Assembly (NCBI RefSeq): GCF_002001175.1
Contig: NZ_MUNT01000007.1
Span: forward strand, 124,001 to 188,000
Reading direction: 5' to 3'
DNA length: 64,000 nt
Source of the DNA: Rhodanobacter sp. C03
Lineage (GTDB): Bacteria; Pseudomonadota; Gammaproteobacteria; Xanthomonadales; Rhodanobacteraceae
The notes beneath the pieces were generated by a model that worked only from the letters and a program-made list of their open reading frames with translations, had not been told where the DNA came from and searched no databases. Positions 1 through 8,169 of the stretch are shown piece by piece. Position 1 is the stretch's first letter, and every line of letters begins with the position of its first letter. The position numbers were made by a program, and so were the translations under genes.

Positions 1-585
1 ACCGCGCTGTTTGCGGGCCTGATCATGCACACCGTGTTTGCCGAGTCGATTTCCCGCGGCAGCCAGCTGGTGACGGACAACGCGAACTACGTGACGAAGG
101 TGATCTTCCCGCTGGAAATCCTGCCCTGGGTTTCCACTCTCACCGCGTTGTATCACGCCCTGGTGAGTCTGATCGTGCTCGCACTGTTCTCGCTGGTATT
201 CACCGGCCATATCGCGTCGACGTTCCTGCTGTTCCCCGTGGTGCTGCTGCCGCTGGTGCTGATATCGACCGCCGCCGGCTGGCTGCTGGCCTCGCTGGGC
301 GTCTACGTGCGCGATGTCGGGCAGATGACCAGCCTGATCGTGCTGGCGCTGCTGTATACCGCGCCGGTGTTCTTTCCGCTCGAGAGCATGAAGTCGTCAG
401 TACAGGCGGTGATGCGCTTCAATCCATTGACGCTGCTGATTGTCGAGGCGCGCAAGGTGCTGCTTGCGGGCCAGTGGCCCGACTGGTCGGCATTGGCCAT
501 CTATACCGGCCTGGCGTTGATCGCCTGCTGGCTGGCCTATGGCTGGTTCCAGCGTACCCGTGCAGGATTCATCGATGTCCTCTGA
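1..585 (+). CDS. wzm: ABC-2 type polysaccharide export permease (Wzm-like), 5' truncated by window
   Basis: The reading frame is open from the first base, so the gene starts upstream of the window; the first in-frame ATG (25) is internal. The visible 194 residues hold several hydrophobic segments and end in a typical short cytoplasmic tail, as in the permease half of O-antigen ABC exporters (ABC2_membrane family). The stop codon overlaps the start of the ATPase gene, which fixes the pairing. The pair would carry an undecaprenyl-linked glycan across the inner membrane. Family assignment is firm from the neighbour and the segment with VYVRDVGQ followed by LLYTAPVFFPLE; the exact glycan carried cannot be read. 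Confidence 0.85.
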   Translation, partial: TALFAGLIMHTVFAESISRGSQLVTDNANYVTKVIFPLEILPWVSTLTALYHALVSLIVLALFSLVFTGHIASTFLLFPVVLLPLVLISTAAGWLLASLGVYVRDVGQMTSLIVLALLYTAPVFFPLESMKSSVQAVMRFNPLTLLIVEARKVLLAGQWPDWSALAIYTGLALIACWLAYGWFQRTRAGFIDVL

Positions 586-1930
586 GATCATCCACTCGCC
601 AGCCACGAAGCCGCTGATCCGTGCCCGCGGCATCGGCAAGCGCTACCTCAGTTATGCGCAACCGCATCACCGGCTGATGCAGATGATGGGACGCAAGAGT
701 TACGCCAGGGAATTCTGGGCGCTGCGCGATCTCGATCTCGAAGTCTGGCCGGGCGAAACCATCGGCATCATCGGCAAGAACGGTTCCGGAAAATCCACTT
801 TGCTGCAGATCGTCTGCGGGCTGATCGAGCCGACCACCGGCGATATCGAGGTGAATGCGCGGGTAGCCGGCCTGCTCGAGCTGGGCGCCGGCTTCAACCC
901 GGAGTTCACCGGTCTGGAAAACGTCTATCTGAAAGCGGGCCTGCTGGGCATGGGGCGCGCGCAGGTGGATGCAAAACTCGATTCGATCCTCGCCTTCGCC
1001 GAAATCGGCGACTTCGTGCACCAGCCGGTGAAAACCTATTCCAGCGGCATGTTCGTGCGGCTGGCGTTCGCAGTGGCGGTGGCGGTCGAACCCGACGTGC
1101 TGGTGGTGGACGAGGCGCTTGCCGTGGGTGATGCGTACTTCCAGCGGAAATGCCATCGGCGCATCCAGGAACTGCAGGAGGCGGGCAGCACCTTGCTGCT
1201 GGTCACGCATTCCACGGACGCGGTGGAGCGCATGTGCAGCCGCGGTGTGGTCATCAATGCCGGCAGCAAGATCTACGATGGCCCGGTTCGCGGCGCGATC
1301 TCCGATTACCTGAAGCTGATCTTCGGTGCGCATGTGGCGGATTCGACCGACAAGGCGGCGGCGGTCAAGGTGCTCGGCGAGACGTCCGGCGAGGCGGTCG
1401 AAGCCTTGCTCGCTTCGGGCAGCGATGACGTGCTGTCACAACGCCCTGGCTACAATCGCGACGAGATCCGGGTCGGCAATGGCAAGGCATTGGTGGCCGA
1501 TCTGCACGTGGTGGGCCAGACCGGCGTGCCCATGCTGTCACCCGGACAGCAGGCGGAGATCCTGGTCAAATATGCATTCAAGCTGCCACTTGGCCGGGTC
1601 ATATTCGGCATGCAGATCCGCACGCCGGAAGGCGAGCTGGTTTACAGCACGAACACCTTCCTGGAGAGCGGCGAGGCGTTCCACTACGACGAAGGCGACG
1701 TCGTGGTGGTGCGCTGGAAGTTCAAGACGCACCTCATCCCCAAGCAGTACCTGATGATGTTCGGTATTTCGCAGTTCGACGAATTCGGCCAGGACACCAT
1801 CGCCATCGATCGCCGTTCGGATGTGATGGTGCTGGCGGTTCTGGGGGATACCGGTGCGGCTCAGGGCATCGCCAATCTGCAAGTGAAGTTCGATGTTGAA
1901 ACTGTGGCCAAGACAGGCGACGCCGGGTAG
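575..1930 (+). CDS. wzt: Polysaccharide ABC transporter ATP-binding protein (Wzt-like) with C-terminal glycan-binding domain
   Basis: 451 residues. Walker A is GKNGSGKST near residues 66-74, the signature is a degenerate TYSSGM, and Walker B is VLVVDEALAVGD near 175. These are typical of the Wzt/TagH class. About 150 residues after the nucleotide-binding domain (roughly 300-450) form a beta-rich extension like the Wzt C-terminal carbohydrate-recognition domain of E. coli O8/O9a, which binds the capped non-reducing end of the O antigen. I chose the ATG at 575 over the upstream ATG at 539 because AGGA at 564-567 is well spaced and the gene then overlaps the permease stop by 11 bases, a usual translational coupling. 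Cytoplasmic partner of the preceding permease. Confidence 0.9.
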   Translation: MSSEIIHSPATKPLIRARGIGKRYLSYAQPHHRLMQMMGRKSYAREFWALRDLDLEVWPGETIGIIGKNGSGKSTLLQIVCGLIEPTTGDIEVNARVAGLLELGAGFNPEFTGLENVYLKAGLLGMGRAQVDAKLDSILAFAEIGDFVHQPVKTYSSGMFVRLAFAVAVAVEPDVLVVDEALAVGDAYFQRKCHRRIQELQEAGSTLLLVTHSTDAVERMCSRGVVINAGSKIYDGPVRGAISDYLKLIFGAHVADSTDKAAAVKVLGETSGEAVEALLASGSDDVLSQRPGYNRDEIRVGNGKALVADLHVVGQTGVPMLSPGQQAEILVKYAFKLPLGRVIFGMQIRTPEGELVYSTNTFLESGEAFHYDEGDVVVVRWKFKTHLIPKQYLMMFGISQFDEFGQDTIAIDRRSDVMVLAVLGDTGAAQGIANLQVKFDVETVAKTGDAG

Positions 1931-1960
1931 CCGCGACATTCCTTCGCCCTGGTTTCATCT

Positions 1961-4900
1961 GTGGAAAATGCTGACAAGGATCCAAAATTGCGTACCAGTC
2001 TGAACATCCACGATCCGTTGTTCATCTCCGCTCCGAACGGTGGTGGCCTGCTGTATGCGCACCGGCATCTGCTGGTGCCGCTGACCTATGAGGACACGAC
2101 GGGGCTGGCGCTTACCGACGACGGCATGGTCTGGTGCGTGCAGGCGGACGGCAGTCGTTCGTTCCGGGAGATCCGCCAGGGCATCCTGAATAGCGTGACC
2201 ATTGCGCAGGAGCCGCGCGATCTGCATGACGTCCTCGTGGGCAAGGATGGCATCTACGCGGTGTTCACCGAGACCAACCAGGTAGTGCGTCTGGACGAGG
2301 CATTTCAGGTACAGGAAAGCTGGAGCTTTGGCGAAGAACCCGATTGCGCGCATGTGAATTGCATCGCCTTGCATGACGGCCAGGTCATTGCCTCGATGTT
2401 TGGCACGTTTTCATCCCATCGTGGTTACAAGGGCGAAACCCGGCAGGCTGGCCGAGTGGTCGACGTGCGGAGCGGCAAGCTATTGATTGACGGGTTGTCG
2501 CAACCCCATTCGCTAGTCGTCGTCGGTGACCAGCTTTGGCTGTGCAGCTCCGAGGATCGCGCCGTCCACATCTACGACCGGCATTGCCGACTTGAGCGGA
2601 AAGTCATGTTGCCCGGATATACACGCGGCCTCGCTGTCGGAGAAAAATTCGTCTACGTCGGCCTGAGTCGATCCAGGAACCTCAAAGCGGGTGAAGTGGG
2701 TGAGTTCAGCACGGCGGTGATCGGGGTCCTTGATCGCGAGTCGCTGGCGGTCACTGGCTACCTGCCGATTCCCTCGAATGAAATCTACGATATCCGGATT
2801 GCGTCATCGGCGGATCTGGTTACCGATGTGATGGCGTCGACATGGGTTCATGAGCGCGGACTGCACCAGGCGGAGTTGGCGCAAGCCGCACGAAAATTGA
2901 ATGAGGTGGAAGAAGACCTTGGTCAGAGCGGACGTGCCTTGCAGGCCACCAGGAGTGAACTTGATCAGGTAACGCAACAGGCGGCCGTCGCAGCTACCAC
3001 CTATAGCACCGAGCTTGCCCGAGTAGCGCATGAGGCCGCACTGACTGCTGCTGCCAGCAATGCCGAGCTTGCCCGAGTGACGCAAGTGGCCGAAGTGACG
3101 GCGGCTGCCAGCAATGCCGAGCTTGCCCGAGTGGCGCAAATGGCCGCAATGACTGCCGCTGCCAGCAATGCCGAGCTCACACGAGTGACGCAACGCGCCG
3201 CGGAAACCGAGGCTGCAAGGCTGGCGGCAGAAAAAGTGGTGGAGGCTCTGCAGGTGCAGCAAATCGAGGCGCGGGGCGAGATCGCCAAGCGCAATGCGCG
3301 CATCCGCATGCTGGAGCAGGTACGCGATGAGCTCGATCTGATCAGGTCCAGCCGATCCTGGCGCTGGACGCGCCCCATGCGTTTCGCATTGCGCCTGCTT
3401 CGTCATGGCGGGCTGGGCGACGCCGATCGCGCGAAGCTGCGCGGACTGCTGCATCGCGATGATGTGACCAGCCCGGAACCGTCGGCGTCGTTAGTTGATC
3501 CGCTCCAGGTCATGCCTGTGATTGAACCCAGGACCCACCTGGCGCCGCAGGCGGATGGCAAGCGCGATGTCTTCGTCTGGTCGGTGATCGACTGGCATTT
3601 CCGCATCCAGCGTCCGCAACACCTCGCCCGCGAGCTGGCGGCTGCCGGTCATCGGGTGTTCTACATCTCCAATAATTTCATCGATCGCGCTGAACCGGGC
3701 TTCGCGATCGAGTCGCTGGACGGCGGCGGGCGTCTGTTCCAGATCCAGCTGCACCTGAAAGGCAGTCCGGCGATCTACCACGCGATACCCACTCCCGATG
3801 CACAGCAACAGCTGCGTGCAAGCATCGGTCAGCTGTTAGCCTGGACACGGAGCTGGGCATGCCTGTCTCTGGTGCAACATCCGTACTGGCTGGAGGCCGC
3901 GCGCATTCTGCCCAACCAGCGGCTGACCTATGACTGCATGGATCACCACGGCGGTTTCGCCGACAATAGCCCGGACGTGCTCGCGCGCGAGCTTGACCTG
4001 ATGCGCACGGCCGATCTGCTGGTGGTGACCTCGGATTGGCTCCATGAGGAAGCCGGAAAGCACAATCGACAACTGCTGATGGTTCGCAACGCCTGTCAGT
4101 ACGAGCATTTTGCCACGCATCCCGAGCGCATCTTCCAAGACCCGCAAGGGCGCAGGGTGATCGGCTACTACGGCGCGATTGCCGAATGGTTCGACCTCGA
4201 CCTGCTGGAGCAGGTGGCACGGCAATTCCCCGACTGTCTGGTGTTGATGATCGGCGCCGATACCACCGGCGCAAAGCAGCACCTGCAGCATCTTGCCAAC
4301 GTCGAGTTCACCGGCGAAGTGCCTTATGCGACGCTGCCGTTCTATCTCGCCGGTTTCGATGTCTGCCTGCTCCCGTTCCAGGTCATTCCGCTGACCCTGG
4401 CCACCAACCCGGTCAAGGTCTACGAGTACTTGAGCGCAGGCAAGGAAGTGGTATCGATCGCGCTGCCGGAGATTCGCCAGTTTGGTGAACTGGTACGCAC
4501 CGGCACCGACCATGCCTCATTCGTGGATGCCGTGGGCGCTGCGCTGGCGGCCACGCCGGATCCCGCCGTGATCGCACGAAGGCAGCAGTTCGCGGCCGAA
4601 CAGACATGGGCGCATCGCGTACACGACCTGGTGCAGGGTGTCGACACGCTGCCGGAGCCGCGGGTCAGCGTGATTGTGGTCACCTACAACAACCTGGATC
4701 TGACCAAGCTCTGTCTGCGCAGTCTCGAGCTTTACAGTGACTACGCCAATCTCGAAGTCATCGTGGTCGACAACGCATCGGCTGACGACACGCCGGCTTA
4801 TCTGCAGGCATGGGCTGCGTCGGGGAAAGACCGCCAGATCATCCTCAATCCGGACAATCGCGGCTTCGCCGCCGCCAACAACCAGGGTCTTGCCGTAGCG

Positions 4901-5419
4901 AGCGGCGAGTACCTGGTGCTGCTCAACAACGACACCCACGTCACGCCGGGCTGGATTGCCTCACTCGTCGCGCACCTTCGTTACACGAGGACGCTCGGCA
5001 TGATCGGCCCGGTGACCAACAATATCGGCAACGAAGCTCGCATCGACATCAGTTATGACGACATGGACGGCATGCTGCACGCGGCAGCCGATTACACCAC
5101 CCGTCACGCGGGCCAGCTGACGCCATTGCGCACGGCCGCTTTCTTCTGCGTGATGATGCGCCGCTCGGTCTACGAGAAAGTGGGGCCGCTGGATGAAGCG
5201 TTCGGCATCGGTTTCTTCGAGGACGATGACTACTGCCGCCGGGTAGACCAGGCCGGTTGGGCTATCGCCTGTGCCGATGACGTGTTCGTGCACCACAACC
5301 TGTCGGCATCGTTCAACAAGCTCAAGCAGGAAACGCGGCAGGCCTTGTTCGAGCAGAACAAGGTGACTTACGAGGCGAAGTGGGGCGCCTGGGTGCCGCA
5401 TAAGTATCGGGGACAATAA
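1961..5419 (+). CDS. Giant multi-domain glycosyltransferase: propeller-like N-terminus, coiled coil, GT-B domain, GT2 domain
   Basis: 1152 residues. Residues about 1-290 are rich in short beta repeats (for example QPHSLVVVGDQLWLCSS) and resemble a propeller of the DUF4915 type. Residues about 295-455 form an Ala/Glu-rich coiled coil that includes four 18-residue repeats. From about 535 (DVFVWSVIDWHFRIQRPQHL) runs a GT-B-like domain ending near 890. From about 902 (VSVIVVTYNN) runs a GT2 domain with LLNNDTHVTPGW and FEDDDYCRR as nucleotide-sugar and acid residues. The start is a GTG with no strong ribosome binding site, so the N-terminus may shift. Together with wzm/wzt it most likely builds the repeat unit or cap of the exported glycan. 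The coiled coil could act as a length ruler, as in WbdD; that is inference. Confidence 0.8.
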   Translation: MENADKDPKLRTSLNIHDPLFISAPNGGGLLYAHRHLLVPLTYEDTTGLALTDDGMVWCVQADGSRSFREIRQGILNSVTIAQEPRDLHDVLVGKDGIYAVFTETNQVVRLDEAFQVQESWSFGEEPDCAHVNCIALHDGQVIASMFGTFSSHRGYKGETRQAGRVVDVRSGKLLIDGLSQPHSLVVVGDQLWLCSSEDRAVHIYDRHCRLERKVMLPGYTRGLAVGEKFVYVGLSRSRNLKAGEVGEFSTAVIGVLDRESLAVTGYLPIPSNEIYDIRIASSADLVTDVMASTWVHERGLHQAELAQAARKLNEVEEDLGQSGRALQATRSELDQVTQQAAVAATTYSTELARVAHEAALTAAASNAELARVTQVAEVTAAASNAELARVAQMAAMTAAASNAELTRVTQRAAETEAARLAAEKVVEALQVQQIEARGEIAKRNARIRMLEQVRDELDLIRSSRSWRWTRPMRFALRLLRHGGLGDADRAKLRGLLHRDDVTSPEPSASLVDPLQVMPVIEPRTHLAPQADGKRDVFVWSVIDWHFRIQRPQHLARELAAAGHRVFYISNNFIDRAEPGFAIESLDGGGRLFQIQLHLKGSPAIYHAIPTPDAQQQLRASIGQLLAWTRSWACLSLVQHPYWLEAARILPNQRLTYDCMDHHGGFADNSPDVLARELDLMRTADLLVVTSDWLHEEAGKHNRQLLMVRNACQYEHFATHPERIFQDPQGRRVIGYYGAIAEWFDLDLLEQVARQFPDCLVLMIGADTTGAKQHLQHLANVEFTGEVPYATLPFYLAGFDVCLLPFQVIPLTLATNPVKVYEYLSAGKEVVSIALPEIRQFGELVRTGTDHASFVDAVGAALAATPDPAVIARRQQFAAEQTWAHRVHDLVQGVDTLPEPRVSVIVVTYNNLDLTKLCLRSLELYSDYANLEVIVVDNASADDTPAYLQAWAASGKDRQIILNPDNRGFAAANNQGLAVASGEYLVLLNNDTHVTPGWIASLVAHLRYTRTLGMIGPVTNNIGNEARIDISYDDMDGMLHAAADYTTRHAGQLTPLRTAAFFCVMMRRSVYEKVGPLDEAFGIGFFEDDDYCRRVDQAGWAIACADDVFVHHNLSASFNKLKQETRQALFEQNKVTYEAKWGAWVPHKYRGQ
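3007..3222 (+). repeat. Four tandem 54-bp repeats inside the coiled coil of the giant glycosyltransferase
   Basis: The motif gccgagcttgcccgagt recurs at an exact 54-base step: the hexamer gagctt/gagctc sits at 3011, 3065, 3119 and 3173. Each unit encodes 18 residues of the pattern SNAELARV followed by an Ala-rich stretch. The middle units are the most alike and the outer ones are diverged. The step is a multiple of three, so gain or loss of units changes coil length without breaking the frame. Confidence 0.85.
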
Positions 5420-5420
5420 G

Positions 5421-6569
5421 GTGCAGATCAGCAGCGGTTCGACAGGTGCGCCGCCTGCCGTCCGGGCGCTCCAGGTCAATTCATACAAGACGCTTTTCGA
5501 TGGTCTTGAAAGTCGTCGTGACAACTTTTTGTTGCTGCGATTCGTCGCCGCAAGCATGGTGATCTACGGTCATGGCGCCGCGATAATCGGTACGCGCGAT
5601 GTGCTTGCTCGTTGGGGCTGGGGCGTCTATTCCGGCGATATCGCTGTTTATATTTTCTTTGTGGTCAGTGGTTTCATGATTACCGGGAGCTATCTGCGGC
5701 GTCGACATCTGGGTGATTTCATCTGGGCCCGCGTGCTGCGCATTTTTCCGGCCTTCCTGTTTTGCATGCTGATCTCGGCTTTCGTGCTTGGCGCCATCTA
5801 TACGGAATTTTCCGCCAGCGCGTACTTCGGCAACCATGAGGTCGTGCATTACGTCATGCAGAACCTCAAACTGCAGACGAACATGGTTTGGGATCTGCCT
5901 GGCGTGTTTATCCACAACCCTGTGCTGACCACCGTCAATGGCTCCATCTGGACATTGCCGGCTGAAGTCCGCATGTATTTGTGGGTGGGGTTGGCGGGCG
6001 TGCTCGGGGTCCTCTCGCGGAAGTGGCTATGCACCTTGCTGCTGCTTGCGTTGGTTGCATGCGGCATATTCCAGCCGGCTCATCTGCTTTGGGTGCCGGT
6101 TCCGTCGTTCCTTCGTTTGGCAGGCTATTTCGCCATCGGTGTGTTCTGCTACATCCATCGTTACCGAATACCGGTGGGCTGGCCTTATGTGGCGGCGTTG
6201 GTCGTGGCGGCTTATCTGTTGCGTCCAACTGCCATATACCCATATGCGTTTGCGCTGGCGCTGAGCGCCTTCGTGTTTGCATTCGCCTATTGCATACCGT
6301 GGCACGGCTTCAACCGCTTCGGGGACTATTCCTATGGCATCTACCTGTGGGGCTTTCCCATGCAACAGGTGATCGCTCATCACTTTCCCTCGCTGCCTCC
6401 GATCGGCAACGCATTGTTTGCGTTCATGCCGGCCTTGGTTCTTGCTGCGATATCCTGGCATCTGATCGAGAAACCGTGCCTAAGCTTGAAGAGTGTGCCT
6501 GGGCGGCTCCTGGCCCGGGCGATCATCCACTACCGTTCGTTGGTCAACGATCGCCGGAATGCCTCTTGA
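5421..6569 (+). CDS. Acyltransferase 3 family membrane protein (OafA/NodX-like O-acetyltransferase)
   Basis: 382 residues with about ten hydrophobic segments. The first segment carries the family motif LRFVAASMVIYGHG, with the Arg and the His that mark the acyltransferase-3 fold; the end reads SWHLIEKP, also typical. The GTG start lies one base after the stop of the large glycosyltransferase, so the two are translationally coupled. Members add acetyl groups to sugars of O antigen, exopolysaccharide or peptidoglycan at the inner membrane. Here O-acetylation of the glycan made by the neighbours is the natural guess; the acceptor sugar cannot be read. Confidence 0.85.
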   Translation: MQISSGSTGAPPAVRALQVNSYKTLFDGLESRRDNFLLLRFVAASMVIYGHGAAIIGTRDVLARWGWGVYSGDIAVYIFFVVSGFMITGSYLRRRHLGDFIWARVLRIFPAFLFCMLISAFVLGAIYTEFSASAYFGNHEVVHYVMQNLKLQTNMVWDLPGVFIHNPVLTTVNGSIWTLPAEVRMYLWVGLAGVLGVLSRKWLCTLLLLALVACGIFQPAHLLWVPVPSFLRLAGYFAIGVFCYIHRYRIPVGWPYVAALVVAAYLLRPTAIYPYAFALALSAFVFAFAYCIPWHGFNRFGDYSYGIYLWGFPMQQVIAHHFPSLPPIGNALFAFMPALVLAAISWHLIEKPCLSLKSVPGRLLARAIIHYRSLVNDRRNAS

Positions 6570-6603
6570 TGAGACGAGGCGTATTGCAGGAGGGTGCTGC
6601 GTG

Positions 6604-8109
6604 ATGCATGGGGCCGACAACTCGCGATGCATCGGGGGCAGCGCGGCGTTGGCCCCGCAAGGGGCAGTCGCGCGGCTACCTTGGCTGGCGTGCCTCGTAG
6701 TTATCGCAGTGTCAGCGTATGCCGTGAGCGGATGGGCGCTCGCCGCCCATCATTTCTTCTACGCGGACGACTGGGGCTGGCTCGAACGCGTGGCTTTTGA
6801 CATCGATACGTTCCGGTTGGTGCCGGAGAAGGTCTACAACGATCGTCCGGCAGGCGAGTTCTTCATCAAGTGGATGTACGAGTGGTTTGGGCTCAACGCG
6901 CATCCCTACAACGTGCTTTGGTTGCTCCTGCACATATTCAACAGCATCCTGCTTTTTTTCCTCGCCGCAAATTATCTGCCCCGAAACAGGGCTCTGCTGG
7001 CGGCTGTGCTTGCCGCTTCCTGGTATTCGACTTTGATCGCAGTGCATTGGGTGGCGGCGATCTTTGATCTGGCCGGCGCCACTTGGTGCCTGCTGTGTCT
7101 GTTGTTCTATGTGCATTCCAGCCGCGAATCGTGCTGGTCACCGCTGTGGTTGGTCGGCGCCTTCTGCCTGCACGTACTCGCCATTCGTACCAAGGAGTTT
7201 GCGCTGGCATTGGTCGTGGTGTTGGCTAGCTGGGAGTTTCTGCTGATCGAGAGCAAGGATTTGCGTCGTCGCCTTTCCCGTCTTGCGCCGCACGTGCTGC
7301 TTACACTGGTGTACGGACTGATCTATCTCAGGTTGTTCAGTCTGCAGAAACCGTTCGTGAGCAGCGGCATCTACAGCATGAGCCTGTCGTTATCGACGAT
7401 TTTGGAAAATGCCATTTCCTATCTGTCTATGGCGTTTTATATGCCTGCGCCGGACAAGGATTTCGCTTGGCGTCTGGCTGCCTATGCCCTGCTGGTAGCC
7501 ATGCTTTTGCTGGGATGCAGCTCGCGCAAAACGCTGGCAGCCATGGTATCGGCAGTCGCGTTACTGGCGGCGGTGTTGCTGATGCCCAACCAGCAGAGTG
7601 CACTCTATCTCTATGTGCCGCACTTTTTTGTGGCCTTTGTGCTCTGTGCTGTCGCACCGCGCTGCCGGGTGGCCACGGTGATCACTTGGTTGACTGTCGG
7701 GTTGATCATCGGCTGGCCTTTTTTCACCGGTGGCTGGAAAGCATCCCGCAACTTTTACTTGACTACGGGCGAATACAGCGAGCGGCTTCACAACGACTAT
7801 GTGCGGCTAATGCAGGGAAGGCCACCACCCGTGCCGCTGACCATCGCGGTATCGAAGACCTATTTCGATCCGTTTTCCTGGGGACATGGCAGCTTTCTGC
7901 GCATCCGCTATGGAAACCCGGACATCACCGCCAATGTGGTCAGCCTTTCCGGGCCTGATGACGATGTTTGCGCACATGTGTCCGGCACGTGCCTGATCGA
8001 GCAGTCAGGTCATCTGGTTCTGCGTCAAGGCTCGGCTCCGTCGGGTACCACGCAACCGATACCATCGCCGCTTGTACCCAAACTCTCCGCTAGGCGTTTG
8101 GTTCGATGA
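6604..8109 (+). CDS. Multi-pass membrane protein, probable GT-C-fold glycosyltransferase
   Basis: 501 residues from the ATG at 6604, preceded by a strong AGGAGGG at 6588-6594 (the GTG at 6601 is an equal alternative). After a short leader come about ten or more membrane segments. The first periplasmic loop carries FYADDWGWLERV, an acidic pair in the place where GT-C enzymes keep their catalytic Asp, and NDRPAGEFFIKW follows. Such proteins use lipid-linked sugar donors on the periplasmic side, often to decorate O antigen. The gene lies 34 bases after the acyltransferase. No named family could be assigned by eye. Confidence 0.65.
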   Translation: MHGADNSRCIGGSAALAPQGAVARLPWLACLVVIAVSAYAVSGWALAAHHFFYADDWGWLERVAFDIDTFRLVPEKVYNDRPAGEFFIKWMYEWFGLNAHPYNVLWLLLHIFNSILLFFLAANYLPRNRALLAAVLAASWYSTLIAVHWVAAIFDLAGATWCLLCLLFYVHSSRESCWSPLWLVGAFCLHVLAIRTKEFALALVVVLASWEFLLIESKDLRRRLSRLAPHVLLTLVYGLIYLRLFSLQKPFVSSGIYSMSLSLSTILENAISYLSMAFYMPAPDKDFAWRLAAYALLVAMLLLGCSSRKTLAAMVSAVALLAAVLLMPNQQSALYLYVPHFFVAFVLCAVAPRCRVATVITWLTVGLIIGWPFFTGGWKASRNFYLTTGEYSERLHNDYVRLMQGRPPPVPLTIAVSKTYFDPFSWGHGSFLRIRYGNPDITANVVSLSGPDDDVCAHVSGTCLIEQSGHLVLRQGSAPSGTTQPIPSPLVPKLSARRLVR

Positions 8110-8169
8110 ATGACATGACACGCCCCTCTATTTCGCCACCTACTCCTGACGCGGCAGATTGATTCATCC

